Source of the DNA: Succiniclasticum ruminis DSM 9236
GTDB taxonomy: Bacteria; Bacillota; Negativicutes; Acidaminococcales; Acidaminococcaceae
DNA length: 64,000 bases
Reading direction: 5' to 3'
NCBI RefSeq assembly: GCF_900112895.1
Contig: NZ_FONL01000002.1
Coordinates: forward strand, 226,061-290,060
The position numbers and the translations under genes are program-made. A model generated the notes under the pieces. That model did no database searches, was not told the origin of the DNA, and saw nothing but the letters and a program-made list of their open reading frames with translations. The stretch's first letter is position 1. Every line of letters begins with the position of its first letter. This document shows positions 16,523 to 25,679 of the stretch, piece after piece.

Positions 16523-17770
16523 TCACCTGAAATAACTGTATGGATGTATGGTGTGGTCCTCTTTCGGGTTGAAACCGGTCAGCTTCGGGTCCAGCAAGGC
16601 CGAGGCCCGGGTAATCGCATCATGCCCGAAACGGTCCCGCAGTTTGTCAATAGTCTTCTCGAGCTGCTCCTGTACCAGCAGCCGTTCCGCCGTATCGTCG
16701 AATAACGAAAGCTGCACGTGCCGGCTGGCGGTCACAAGGTAAATGGCGGAAAGGCTTACGCTCCGTAACGGTTTAGGCCACCGGTAATGCTGCCGGAACA
16801 GCTCCATGGCCGTTTCCAGAATCGGCGCGGAGGTGCAGCAGGGAATTTCCATTTGTTTCTGCCGCGAGAGGGTGAACAGCGAATTATCCCGTAAAAAAAT
16901 CTGTACGCCCCGGCATTTCACGCAGCAGTCCCGCAACCGTGCCGCCACCGATTCCGCCAGCACCGTGAATACCAGCCTGACATCCTGTTCCGTCTGCAGG
17001 TCCCGGGGACAGGTAGTGCCGTTGCCGATGCTTTTGATCTGCTCGCTTTCACTGATTTTCCGTACCGGGGACGTATCCATCCCGTTGGCGAAAAACCACA
17101 GGATTTCCCCCCACTTCCCTAACCTGCGCCGCAAAATGGCAACGTCCGTCCGCGCCAGGTCGCCGATGGTGTTGATCGCAATCAGTTCCAGCTGCCGCGC
17201 CGTGGACCTCCCGACATACAGCAGGTCACCCACCGGCAGCGGCCACACGATTTCCTTAAAATGTTCGAAAGGAATCACCGTGGTGGCGTCCGGCTTTTTC
17301 AAATCGCTGCCCAGTTTGGCAAAAATCTTGTTGAAGGACACGCCCACGCTCACCGTCACACCCAGCTCCTCTTTTACCCGCCGGCGGATGGTATCCGCAA
17401 TAGCCACCGGATCGCTGTGCATGCAGGACAGGGAACCGGTCAGGTCGATCCAGTTCTCGTCCAGCCCGAAGGCCTCCACCTGATCGGAGTACTCGTAATA
17501 AATCTCCCGGGCCATGCGGGAAAAACGGATGTACTTTTTGTAGTCCGGCGGCACCAGCACCAGCCCCGGCGCTTTCAGCTTCGCTTCCCAGATGGCTTCC
17601 CCCGTCGTGACGCCCAATTTCTTCGCGATCATGTTTTTGGCCAGTATGATGCCGTGCCGGTTCAGGGGATCCCCCGCCACCGCCACAGGAAAATTCCGTA
17701 TTTCCGGATGGTACAGGCACTCTACGGACGCATAGAAATTGTTCATATCTACATGCAGGATGGATCGCAT
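16523..17770 (-). CDS. dinB: DNA polymerase IV (Y-family)
   Basis: Error-prone translesion polymerase, 415 residues. Metal-binding acidic residues are visible in HVDMNNFYASVE (Asp8) and in FGLDENWIDLTG near residue 103, where the usual SIDEA is replaced by GLDEN, a variant seen in UmuC-like Firmicute enzymes. The little-finger domain follows after about residue 235, and the C-terminus (LSLFDD, near 375) resembles a sliding-clamp-binding QxxLF-type motif. The next small gene overlaps or abuts its stop. A LexA-box-like sequence lies 39 bp upstream of the start. Confidence 0.92.
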   Translation of the reverse strand: MRSILHVDMNNFYASVECLYHPEIRNFPVAVAGDPLNRHGIILAKNMIAKKLGVTTGEAIWEAKLKAPGLVLVPPDYKKYIRFSRMAREIYYEYSDQVEAFGLDENWIDLTGSLSCMHSDPVAIADTIRRRVKEELGVTVSVGVSFNKIFAKLGSDLKKPDATTVIPFEHFKEIVWPLPVGDLLYVGRSTARQLELIAINTIGDLARTDVAILRRRLGKWGEILWFFANGMDTSPVRKISESEQIKSIGNGTTCPRDLQTEQDVRLVFTVLAESVAARLRDCCVKCRGVQIFLRDNSLFTLSRQKQMEIPCCTSAPILETAMELFRQHYRWPKPLRSVSLSAIYLVTASRHVQLSLFDDTAERLLVQEQLEKTIDKLRDRFGHDAITRASALLDPKLTGFNPKEDHTIHPYSYFR

Positions 17771-17808
17771 GGCAACACACTTTCAGGGAAGCATTTTTTA
17801 AATTATAT

Positions 17809-17822
17809 AAAACTATTGTTCG
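17809..17822 (-). promoter_or_regulatory. Possible LexA (SOS) box upstream of dinB
   Basis: CGAACAATAGTTTT on the minus strand keeps the CGAAC-N4-GTT core of the Gram-positive LexA site and directly adjoins a TATAAT-like -10. The second half-site is imperfect (TTTT instead of TTCG), so this is a moderate match, supported mainly by its position before an expected SOS gene. Confidence 0.45.
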
Positions 17823-17870
17823 CTTTATATTGTAACACAGTTATTCCAAAAAGAAAAGCGAACACAACGA

Positions 17871-17900
17871 AAAAACCTGACGCGCATTAAACGCATCAGG
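17871..17900 (-). terminator. Terminator hairpin upstream of dinB
   Basis: CCTGACGCG (17876-17884) pairs with CGCATCAGG (17892-17900); read on the minus strand it is followed by five T. No minus-strand gene precedes it, so it may block antisense transcription from the 18029 locus or belong to a longer dinB leader. Confidence 0.55.
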
Positions 17901-17962
17901 CCAGAAAACACAATCCGGCATTTAATTCCGGAAAACGTGGTTGGATATTTTATCCGGCATAC

Positions 17963-17991
17963 TTGTATTTACCGTAACACAAGCGTATAAT
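17963..17991 (+). promoter_or_regulatory. Promoter of the helicase-like gene
   Basis: TTGTAT (17963-17968), 17 bp and TATAAT (17986-17991) on the plus strand, about 38 bp before the GTG start at 18029, which has AAGGAG 9 bases upstream. Confidence 0.65.
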
Positions 17992-18028
17992 ACATTTTTG
18001 TACGGAAAAATGAAAAGGAGATCCCGTT

Positions 18029-19534
18029 GTGACCGACAGCAGAACATTTCATAAGCAGCAACCGCTCACCTTCCGCATCATCGATTCACCTATGGGGATA
18101 GGAAAAAGCGCCACCCTGATAGACCTGGTCCGCTTTCATAACAGAGGTTTTGACCCGGAGCCCCGGCGCTTCATTGTCTTCGTTCCCACCATCCGGGAAC
18201 GGGACGGACGCTACGGGCCGAAACTGGATTTAAAAAGTCCGGCAACGCCGCCCTACAATAAAAGCATCCTGGAACTGATCCGCAACGGTGAAAATATTGT
18301 CACGACCCACGCCCTCTGGAGTATTTTCAACGATGAAACGCTGCGCGCGTTTAAGGAAAGCAAATACAAATATGTAGCGCTCTTTGACGAAGTGCCGCCG
18401 CTGTTCCGGGACGTGGTGGGCATAGGCTACAAACCGGACGAACCGGCGGGCAGCATACGTTTCGGTCCGGCCGATGTAAAACTGATGCAGCAGACCGGCA
18501 TGGTCAGCGTCAATGGCGGCACGATCCGTTTCAATCCCGAATGCGAATACGTAAAGTCCGATAAAGAATTCAAAGTATTCAACGCGGTAAAAAACCTGAG
18601 CTACAACTGCACGCTGTATCCCTTCGGCGAAAAGGACGGCATGTTCACTTCCATCATCGCCTTTGCCAGGCGGGAACTCTTCACCTGCTTCCGGGAGTGC
18701 TGGTTCTTTTCATATATGACATATGACAGCATGCTGCACAAATATTGCGCGATGAACCGGATTGGTATGGAATATTACCATATCTACGACTGTCACATAC
18801 TGCGAAACCCGGGCGGAAAATATATAGAAACCTACCCGGAAGGAATTGAAAACCTGGTCATTTTAGACGGCAAACAGTTTAACATGGACGCCAGCATGTC
18901 CAAAACCTGGTACAGCCGCGCCAGCAGGGACGCCTCCCGGGCCGGGCTGAAAGAACTGAAGCAGAAATTCCGCAACGCGTATGAATTCATGAAAGCCCGG
19001 GGCGTGCGCAGTGATTCCTTTATGTTCACCGTCTTCAACACCTATAAAGACCTGCTGCGCAGCAACGGAAGGCATTACCCTTCCCTGCGCCGTTTCCTGC
19101 CCTGCAACACCAAAGCCACCAACTCCTACAAAGACTGCACAGGCGTGGCCTACCTGTGCAACCGTTTCTTTGATGTGACCTGTACAAAATTCCTGGAACA
19201 GCGGGCCAAAACAGAAAACAATCCGGAACTGCAATTCAACAACGATAATTACGCGCTGTCTGAACTGGTACAGTTTGTCTGGCGTTCCAACGTACGGGTA
19301 AGGAAATCCCGCCGGCCTGTTTACGTGTGGGTACCGGACCGGCGGATGCGGACCCTGCTGCAGGACTTCCAAAAGCGGGCGATTTGGACAAGGAAAAACC
19401 GGTCCATGCTACATGGAACCTGGAAAACCCGCCCGACAGCTCCCGGATTGAAACGCAGGCTTTCACGGAAGAATCTGGACAAAGCGGATCTGCGCTACGC
19501 ATTCGAAAAACTGAAAGCCAAACGGTTTTTATAA
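18029..19534 (+). CDS. Orphan superfamily-2-helicase-like ATPase
   Basis: 501-residue basic cytoplasmic protein. Visible motifs: Walker A in IDSPMGIGKSATL (residues 18-30), a Walker B-like FDEVPP near residue 119, TTHALW near 93 in the position of helicase motif Ia/Ib, and QFVWRSNVRVR near 417, resembling motif VI (QxxxRxxR) with its arginine finger. The C-terminal 80 residues are Arg/Lys-rich. No nuclease, primase or phage-structural genes stand beside it; it has its own promoter and a strong terminator, between dinB and the hyp genes. It may be a domesticated phage or plasmid replication helicase. Start is GTG, the best match to the ribosome site. Confidence 0.55.
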   Translation: MTDSRTFHKQQPLTFRIIDSPMGIGKSATLIDLVRFHNRGFDPEPRRFIVFVPTIRERDGRYGPKLDLKSPATPPYNKSILELIRNGENIVTTHALWSIFNDETLRAFKESKYKYVALFDEVPPLFRDVVGIGYKPDEPAGSIRFGPADVKLMQQTGMVSVNGGTIRFNPECEYVKSDKEFKVFNAVKNLSYNCTLYPFGEKDGMFTSIIAFARRELFTCFRECWFFSYMTYDSMLHKYCAMNRIGMEYYHIYDCHILRNPGGKYIETYPEGIENLVILDGKQFNMDASMSKTWYSRASRDASRAGLKELKQKFRNAYEFMKARGVRSDSFMFTVFNTYKDLLRSNGRHYPSLRRFLPCNTKATNSYKDCTGVAYLCNRFFDVTCTKFLEQRAKTENNPELQFNNDNYALSELVQFVWRSNVRVRKSRRPVYVWVPDRRMRTLLQDFQKRAIWTRKNRSMLHGTWKTRPTAPGLKRRLSRKNLDKADLRYAFEKLKAKRFL

Positions 19535-19551
19535 GAGCATATTTTGCGTTT

Positions 19552-19579
19552 CCGGTCACTTCAGTGACCGGATTTTTTT
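19552..19579 (+). terminator. Strong terminator of the helicase-like gene
   Basis: CCGGTCACT and AGTGACCGG pair perfectly across a 2-nt gap (19552-19571), followed by A and seven T. It begins 18 bp after the stop codon. Confidence 0.9.
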
Positions 19580-19773
19580 CGCAACTCCAGTCGTGGCGCG
19601 GTTTTCCAGCCTGCTTTCTGTTAATATATATAGACAGTCTTATTTATCTGTCTCCAGATGACATATCTTTCGTTCATTTTATTGCTTTGTCAGGGAAAGC
19701 TGCCACTGAGCCGAGCGTGAAAAATGGGGGTAAAACTTTCGTATTATCCCTGTCAGGGGACTCCATACTATAA

Positions 19774-19806
19774 TAAAAAACCTGGCTTCGTTTTCAGAAG
19801 CCAGGT
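19774..19806 (-). terminator. Terminator of the ech-hyp block
   Basis: CCTGGCTTC/GAAGCCAGG stem with a 7-nt loop (19782-19806) and a minus-strand T-run (19776-19781), 25 bp after hypE. Between 19580 and 19773 I see no gene, only AT-rich sequence with a short AGACAG/CTGTCT repeat. Confidence 0.85.
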
Positions 19807-19830
19807 TAATTATTATGCCTGTTCCCCTTT

Positions 19831-20814
19831 TCAGCAAATCCTCGGCAGGCCTTCCCCCCGCAGCGGCAGCACTTTACGGTAACTGCCCAGCGCGGTCAGC
19901 AGGTACACGCCGGTCCCTTCCGTAACCTCGCCGGCAACTACGGCGTCTTTGCCGTATTTTGTACTTTGCAGAATCGCTAATACTTTCTCTGCTTCACTAT
20001 GAGGAACTGCCATCAGCATCTTCCCCTCATTCCCCATGGTCAGCGGGTCCAGTCCCAGAATACCGCTGAGTCCTTTCACCGCTTCGTTGACCGGCAGCTT
20101 CTCTTCTTCCAGATTGATGCGGCAGCCGGACGCTTCCGCCAGTTCCGTGGCAACTGTTGCCAGTCCGCCCCGGGTAATATCGCGGATTGCATGGACATCG
20201 ACACCTGCATCCAACACGGCCTGCACCATATGGTTCAGCGGGGCGCAGTCACTCTGCAGGGAGGTTTCCATCTGCAGGCGCTGCGTCAGGATCGTTGCAT
20301 GATGGTCGCCCAGGGTGCCTGTCAGGATGATGGCATCACCCGCTTTCAGGTTCGCGGCAGAGATGTTGCAGGCAGCCGGGCGCACGCCGATGCCGGCGGT
20401 ATTGATATAAACCCCGCCGTTCCCTTCCACCACTTTTGTGTCACCGGCTACGATTTTTACGCCGGCCTCTTCAGCCGTTGCTGCCATGGACGCAACAACT
20501 TTTTCTAACGTTTCGGTTTCCAGCCCTGTTTCCAAAATAAAGGAGGCCGTCAGATATAACGGTTTGGCTCCCATGCAGGCCAGGTCGTTGACCGTGCCGC
20601 AGACAGACAATTTTCCGATATCCCCGCCGGGAAAGAACAGAGGCTCTACCACAAAGCTGTCGGAAGTAAAGACGGGGGCGCCATCTATTTTTGGCAGCAC
20701 AGCCGCGTCTTCCATTTTATTTAAAATTTCGTTTTGAAAATGGGAAGCGAAAATGTCGTGAATCAGTTGTGACGTTTCTTCGCCGCCCGCTCCGTGCCGT
20801 AATGCGATTTTCAT
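19831..20814 (-). CDS. hypE: Hydrogenase maturation protein HypE
   Basis: Dehydrates the thiocarbamate made by HypF on its own C-terminal cysteine, producing the cyanide ligand of the [NiFe] active-site iron. 327-residue PurM-like ATPase fold: GAGGEETSQLI at the N-terminus, the Asp-rich MEDAAVL and FTSDSFVVEP blocks, and the obligatory C-terminal PRIC whose Cys is the CN carrier. I start at 20814 (MKIALRHG), which overlaps the hypD stop by 4 bp; a longer reading that runs into hypD is unlike the family. Last gene of the block. Confidence 0.95.
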   Translation of the reverse strand: MKIALRHGAGGEETSQLIHDIFASHFQNEILNKMEDAAVLPKIDGAPVFTSDSFVVEPLFFPGGDIGKLSVCGTVNDLACMGAKPLYLTASFILETGLETETLEKVVASMAATAEEAGVKIVAGDTKVVEGNGGVYINTAGIGVRPAACNISAANLKAGDAIILTGTLGDHHATILTQRLQMETSLQSDCAPLNHMVQAVLDAGVDVHAIRDITRGGLATVATELAEASGCRINLEEEKLPVNEAVKGLSGILGLDPLTMGNEGKMLMAVPHSEAEKVLAILQSTKYGKDAVVAGEVTEGTGVYLLTALGSYRKVLPLRGEGLPRIC

Positions 20815-21854
20815 GTTGTTCCGCCTTCTCTGTATGTTATGCAGCAGGTTCCTTCGCTGCTGACCATGCACGCCCCCACCGGATGCTCCGGTGTGCAGCG
20901 TTTGCCAAAGTGAGGACATTGCGTTGGCAGCGCATCCCCCAATACAATCCGGCTGCACAGGCATCCCGGTGGAATCCGGTCTTCGTTTAAACCGCGGCTT
21001 CCTGCGTCAAATTCTTTGTATTTTTCTTTTAGGTACAAACCAGAACCCGGCAATAAGCCGATTCCCCGCCAGACCGCATCGCCAGCTTCGAAGATTTCAT
21101 CAACCATCTTTTGCGCCGCCGCATTTCCTTCCCGTTTCACAACGGAGGGATATTCATTCCACAGTCCGGCGTGTCCTTTGCCGCTTTCCAATACCAGACG
21201 GACCATCGCCCGCAACAGCTGGGGCTGCGAAAAACCGCCGATGACCATGGTCTCCCCATAGGCTTCGGCCAATTTCTCAAACGGCTCGCTGCCGGTAATA
21301 ACCGCCACATGTCCCGGACACAAAAAGCCGTCTATCCTTCCTTTGCTGCATAAAAACGATAAGGCCTGGGGCATAGTCTTTAAGGCCGTCAGAAATTTTA
21401 AGTTTTTTATATTATTGTCTGCTGCCATTTTGATTACCGTAGCCCACACCGGCGCGGTGGTCTCAAAGCCAACAGCAGCTAAAAAAAACGTTGTTTCCGG
21501 TTGCGCTTTGGCTTTTTCCAGCATCTCTTCCGGTGAATAGAAAAAATCCGCAGCGCCGCCCTGATCCCGGGCTTCCGCCAACGACATTTTGCTGCCCGGT
21601 ACCGCCAGCATGTCCCCGAAGGTCATCACCTGACACCCTGGAGTGAACGCGTACTCCACCAGCTTGTCGATGTAGGACGTGGGCGTCACACAGACAGGAC
21701 AACCCGGACCAGACACCAGTGTTATAGTTTCCGGCAACAGCTGCCGCAATCCGGTACGGTACAGCGCCGACGTATGGGTGCCGCACACTTCCATCAGCTT
21801 CAGGGGACGACCCTTATACTGTTGTAAAAAAGCAGCCAGTTCTTTTTCACGCAT
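20811..21854 (-). CDS. hypD: Hydrogenase maturation protein HypD
   Basis: Iron-sulfur scaffold on which the Fe(CN)2CO unit is assembled with HypC. 347 residues. Conserved cysteine motifs appear in order: MEVCGTHTSALYR near residue 23, SGPGCPVCVTP near 50, and the C-terminal cluster-binding cysteines in IPPGCLCSRIVLGDALPTQC and following. The start at 21854 (MREKELAAF) overlaps the hypC end by 8 bp, giving translational coupling; an N-terminal extension in the same frame is only the hypC sequence read out of frame. Confidence 0.95.
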   Translation of the reverse strand: MREKELAAFLQQYKGRPLKLMEVCGTHTSALYRTGLRQLLPETITLVSGPGCPVCVTPTSYIDKLVEYAFTPGCQVMTFGDMLAVPGSKMSLAEARDQGGAADFFYSPEEMLEKAKAQPETTFFLAAVGFETTAPVWATVIKMAADNNIKNLKFLTALKTMPQALSFLCSKGRIDGFLCPGHVAVITGSEPFEKLAEAYGETMVIGGFSQPQLLRAMVRLVLESGKGHAGLWNEYPSVVKREGNAAAQKMVDEIFEAGDAVWRGIGLLPGSGLYLKEKYKEFDAGSRGLNEDRIPPGCLCSRIVLGDALPTQCPHFGKRCTPEHPVGACMVSSEGTCCITYREGGTT

Positions 21855-22155
21855 GATGGGTATCCTCTGTTTCTGATACAGATGATGCAGCCGTTTCGGA
21901 CTCTTCCTGCGCGGCATCCTTAATTTTATCCGCTGCATCCGCTGTTGTTTCTTCCAAATCCCGGAACAGCGCGATCCACTCTTTCGCTTCTTCCGTTTCC
22001 ACCTTCTGGATCGCCATACCGGCGTGCACCAGCACATAGTCGCCGGGCGCCACATCTACCATAGAAATGTTCACCGGCACAACCGAGCCGGTAAAATCCA
22101 CGCGGGCATGATTGTTTTCAATTGACAAAACTTTTCCCGGATATGCTACACACAT
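21847..22155 (-). CDS. hypC: Hydrogenase maturation chaperone HypC, extended
   Basis: HypC/HupF chaperone that carries the iron unit with HypD to the large subunit. The N-terminal MCVAYPGKVL contains the essential Cys2 and the PGKV signature; residues 1-75 match the OB-like fold. The protein is 102 residues rather than the usual 75-80, with an acidic, Ala/Glu/Thr-rich tail that overlaps the hypD start. Overlaps hypF by 10 bp at the other end. Confidence 0.93.
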   Translation of the reverse strand: MCVAYPGKVLSIENNHARVDFTGSVVPVNISMVDVAPGDYVLVHAGMAIQKVETEEAKEWIALFRDLEETTADAADKIKDAAQEESETAASSVSETEDTHHA

Positions 22156-24587
22156 AGTGAACTCCTTAACAGTCCGTAATACGCCTGTCCCAGGCTGATA
22201 CCTCCGTCACCGGGGGACACAGCTTCGTTATAATAAACCCGAAAACCTCTTTCCTGCAGTTCTTTTGTGCAAGTTTCTAACAAAATCCTATTTGCAAAAC
22301 AGCCCCCTGCCAGAGCAACCTGCTTTACATTCATGCGTTCCGCCATATCGGTCACCATGTTGACAACAGCATAATGAAACCCCAAAGCAGCTGCACAAAT
22401 ATCTTTACGTTCTCTCTTTGCTTGTAACAACGCTTCCCATAATGGCGCAGGATCGTAGAGAACTTTTACTAAATTATAATTATCTTTTCCATCCGCATTG
22501 ATAGTTTCGTTGAACTTTCTATCAGTGCTGTTTTTAATATCTTCGTCTGACTTGGCCAATTCTTTCGCAAACGCAAGCGGAAGCGGCTCTATTCTTTCCC
22601 GTAACGCAACCCGCGCCGCCGATTCCAGCGCCATGGCGCAGCGCCCCTGGTGGGAGTTAAAATCCGCCAGTCCCAGCAGACTTGCCGCCGCGTCAAACAG
22701 ACGCCCCATGCTGGAAGTCCGGATTGCGTTCATGTTTTGCTGCAGCGCTTTCTTTACAATTGCAAAGCGCGGATCATGACTATGCAAACCGGCCGCAGCT
22801 AAATGACACAACGCGGTTTTCCACGCCTGCTGCATGGAAACATCTCCGCCTAACATGGAGATTGTTTTCAGATGCCCAGCCCTTGTAAAACGGCTGCCTT
22901 CGCAAAGCAGGAACTCCCCGCCCCAGACGGTACCGTCCGCGCCCAGCCCGGTCCCGTCAAAACACGCCGCCAGCACGTTTCCTTTCAGGTGATGCTCTGC
23001 CATCACCGCTAACGCGTGGGCGTGATGGTGCTGCACCTGATAAAACGGCAATCCGTTTTTCTCCGCAAACATTTTTCCCCATTGTGCTGTTGCATAACCG
23101 GGATGCAAATCTCCTGCAACTGCCTGTGGCTTAATGGAAAGAAGCTCTGTCCAGTCCTGCACAGAATCGGCAAAGAACCGCTCCGTCTTTTCCAGTGATA
23201 CATCCCCCGGGATTTCAGCCGGGAAAAAGCTTCCCTCTGCCGTCAGACAGAAGCCCGGCTCCATCTGGGCCCCAAGAGCTAAAATATGATTATTGTTATG
23301 CGAAACATCAACGTTTGCCTCCGGATCCGCCTTTGCCACAGGTTCCGGCATATACCCTTTCGTACGGCGCAAAATCTGCACTTCGCCATTCACAACCCGG
23401 ATCACCGCGTCATCGGCCGGGCGCAGGATTTCCCGTTCATAGGTAAACAGCGCGGCAATATTTTTGTGCGCATCAAAAAAACGCTGCGCTTCTTCGTCTT
23501 TATAAATAATCGGCTGCCCCGTATAGTTGCAGCTGGTAACGATAAAAGGAAACTCTGTACCAAGTTCACTGTAAAAACCCATGGACGGCAGGAACACACC
23601 TGCCTGGTCGGAAACATCCGTCACGTTTTCCGCAAGCCAGACTGCCGCATCTTGTTTTTTCTGACACAATACAATGGGACGGGCTGCCGACTGCAGCAGT
23701 GCTTTTTCTTCTGCAGAGACATAACAAAACTTTTCTGCCAGCGCTATATCCGTAACCATCACGGCAAACGGCTTGGACATTCTCTTTTTCAAATCCCGCA
23801 GGCGCGTTACAACTTCCGCCTTGTCTGCACGGCAAAGAAGATTAAATCCTCCCACTGCCTTGACCATGATGATCCGGCCCTGTGTCAACAATTTGCGGGC
23901 GACGGCAATTATGTTTTTATCTTGCGCCTGTCTGTCCGGAGAACCGGAAAAAGAATTTGCAGATAAAGCACTTTCCATACAGTCAGATGTTAAACCGTTT
24001 TTGTATTCTTCTTTTACAATGCACTGCAGCTGCGGCCCACAGTGATAACAGGAAATGGTTTCCCCATGTCCGCGGCGGTTCTGCATGTCGCCGTACTCTT
24101 CCGCACAGTCATCACATAACGCAAACTGATCCATGGTCGTATTGACACGGTCATACGGCAGCTTACGGATAATCGTGTAACGGGGTCCGCATTGGGCACA
24201 GGAAATATAAGAGTATCCCTCCCGGCGGTTACCGTTTTCTTTTAATTCCCGCAAACAGTTTTCACAGATACCGATATCCGCAGAAACAAGTTTAACTTCT
24301 TTCGATTCCGTACTAAGCACGGAGGTAAAAGTGGCAAACTCCTGAAGCTGAACTCGCCTGCACACAAAACGTTCCATTTTAACAGGTAACGCAGCATTGC
24401 GCAAGCTATCGCACAGCTTTTCAATATGTTCCGCAACACCAGTCGCCATAATTTCCACATGGGTTCCCGCATTGCGAACATAGCCCGTCAGTTTATTATC
24501 TTTTGCCAAACGACAAACAAGGGGACGGAAACCGACCCCCTGCACTTTTCCGTATACAGTTATTACAACAGTAATGCAATGTTTCAT
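22146..24587 (-). CDS. hypF: Carbamoyltransferase HypF
   Basis: Makes carbamoyl-adenylate from carbamoyl phosphate and transfers the carbamoyl group to HypE's C-terminal Cys. 813 residues with all four family domains: acylphosphatase-like at 1-92 (VQGVGFRPLVCRLA), two zinc fingers at about 108-185 (CENCLRELK, SCAQCGPRYT, CDDCAEEYG, SCYHCGPQ), a YrdC-like domain about 210-395, and a Kae1-like C-terminal domain with HHHAHALAVMAEH and GGCFANRILLE. Two stretches (around 200 and 645-665) are insertions richer in Ser/Asn/Asp than usual. Overlaps hypC by 10 bp and follows hypB by 22 bp. Confidence 0.96.
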   Translation of the reverse strand: MKHCITVVITVYGKVQGVGFRPLVCRLAKDNKLTGYVRNAGTHVEIMATGVAEHIEKLCDSLRNAALPVKMERFVCRRVQLQEFATFTSVLSTESKEVKLVSADIGICENCLRELKENGNRREGYSYISCAQCGPRYTIIRKLPYDRVNTTMDQFALCDDCAEEYGDMQNRRGHGETISCYHCGPQLQCIVKEEYKNGLTSDCMESALSANSFSGSPDRQAQDKNIIAVARKLLTQGRIIMVKAVGGFNLLCRADKAEVVTRLRDLKKRMSKPFAVMVTDIALAEKFCYVSAEEKALLQSAARPIVLCQKKQDAAVWLAENVTDVSDQAGVFLPSMGFYSELGTEFPFIVTSCNYTGQPIIYKDEEAQRFFDAHKNIAALFTYEREILRPADDAVIRVVNGEVQILRRTKGYMPEPVAKADPEANVDVSHNNNHILALGAQMEPGFCLTAEGSFFPAEIPGDVSLEKTERFFADSVQDWTELLSIKPQAVAGDLHPGYATAQWGKMFAEKNGLPFYQVQHHHAHALAVMAEHHLKGNVLAACFDGTGLGADGTVWGGEFLLCEGSRFTRAGHLKTISMLGGDVSMQQAWKTALCHLAAAGLHSHDPRFAIVKKALQQNMNAIRTSSMGRLFDAAASLLGLADFNSHQGRCAMALESAARVALRERIEPLPLAFAKELAKSDEDIKNSTDRKFNETINADGKDNYNLVKVLYDPAPLWEALLQAKRERKDICAAALGFHYAVVNMVTDMAERMNVKQVALAGGCFANRILLETCTKELQERGFRVYYNEAVSPGDGGISLGQAYYGLLRSSLCV

Positions 24588-24609
24588 TTCCCGTATAACA
24601 AATTCTTAT

Positions 24610-25260
24610 TCAAAACCCTGCCCGCTGTTTCAGCCATGCAGCCGCTTCCGCATATCCTTCCCCGGTCTTGCCGCTGACCTTGAACACCGGCGCCGTTTTA
24701 TTGAGATGCCGGATGCCTTTCATGAAAAATTCTTCATCAAAGTCAACATAGGGCAACAGGTCGATCTTGTTCAGCACAATAATATCCGCTTTTTCAAAGG
24801 CCAGCGGATACTTGTAAGGCTTGTCGCTGCCGTCTGTCACGCTGACCTGCAGCAGCTTGATATCTTCGCCGATGGAAAACTCCGCCGGGCAGACCAGGTT
24901 ACCCACATTTTCAATAAACAGGATACCGGGCTTGTCAAACGGCAGCGCATGGATGGCATTGTGTACCAGCGGCGCGTCCAGATGGCAGGCGCCGAAGGTG
25001 TTGATCTGGGTGGCCGCGATGTTTTGTTTCCGCAAGCGTTCCGTATCGATATTTGATTCAATATCGCCTTCGATGACATACCCGGGCACGTCCAGATGTT
25101 TCAGCAGGTTTTCCAGGGTGGTGGTCTTCCCCGCTCCCGGCGCGCCCATGATATTCACAGCGAAAATTTTATGTTCCGCCAGATGTTCGTGAACATGCTC
25201 CGCAATATGGTTGTTCCGTGCATGGATGTCCACCATCACATCCGCTTTCATCATATGCAT
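24610..25260 (-). CDS. hypB: Hydrogenase nickel-incorporation GTPase HypB
   Basis: GTPase that, with HypA, inserts nickel into the hydrogenase large subunit. 216 residues: G1 motif NIMGAPGAGKTTTLE near 36-50, EGDIESNIDTERL, then NTFGACHLDAPLV with the metal-binding Cys-His pair, the GNLVCPAEF block, and NKIDLLPY (G4). The N-terminus has a handful of His residues rather than a long His-rich nickel store. I start at 25260, with GGAGG upstream within the hypA end; a longer reading lacks family resemblance. It begins 2 bp after hypA ends. Confidence 0.95.
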   Translation of the reverse strand: MHMMKADVMVDIHARNNHIAEHVHEHLAEHKIFAVNIMGAPGAGKTTTLENLLKHLDVPGYVIEGDIESNIDTERLRKQNIAATQINTFGACHLDAPLVHNAIHALPFDKPGILFIENVGNLVCPAEFSIGEDIKLLQVSVTDGSDKPYKYPLAFEKADIIVLNKIDLLPYVDFDEEFFMKGIRHLNKTAPVFKVSGKTGEGYAEAAAWLKQRAGF

Positions 25261-25262
25261 TG

Positions 25263-25613
25263 TTACTGATCCTCCACTTCCAGTTCCACGCTTTTCACGT
25301 AGAACTCTTTGCCGATGGGCGTAGGTTCCCCATCCCCGCCGCAATAAGGACATTGAAAGGAAAACCGTTTCCGTTCAAAATGTTTCCCGCATTTTTCACA
25401 GCGCAACTGCGGTTTCACGCCCTCGATGAAAAGCTGCGCGCCTTCACAGAGGGTGCCTTCCGCTATCACATCAAAATACATCTGGATTGACTCGCCGATA
25501 AAACCGGAATCTTCCCCTACCACCAAATCGATGCGGCGCACACAGCCGTTGTTCTTTCTGGCAGTTTCGGAAGCGATATCCACGATTTGTACGGTAACGG
25601 GATACTCATGCAT
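25263..25613 (-). CDS. hypA: Hydrogenase nickel metallochaperone HypA
   Basis: Delivers Ni(II) together with HypB. The 116-residue protein starts MHE, supplying the N-terminal His2 Ni ligand, and has the structural zinc site with CEKCGKHF and CPYCGG near residues 75-97. Length and order of elements are standard. It is the first hyp gene, 66 bp after echF, in a block with no intervening terminator, so structural and maturation genes are probably co-expressed. Confidence 0.95.
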   Translation of the reverse strand: MHEYPVTVQIVDIASETARKNNGCVRRIDLVVGEDSGFIGESIQMYFDVIAEGTLCEGAQLFIEGVKPQLRCEKCGKHFERKRFSFQCPYCGGDGEPTPIGKEFYVKSVELEVEDQ

Positions 25614-25679
25614 GCGTTGCTCCTTATGCTCAGGCCGGCAACATTTACCTGCTGCAGCCTGCGCGTTTTGCTTCCATTA

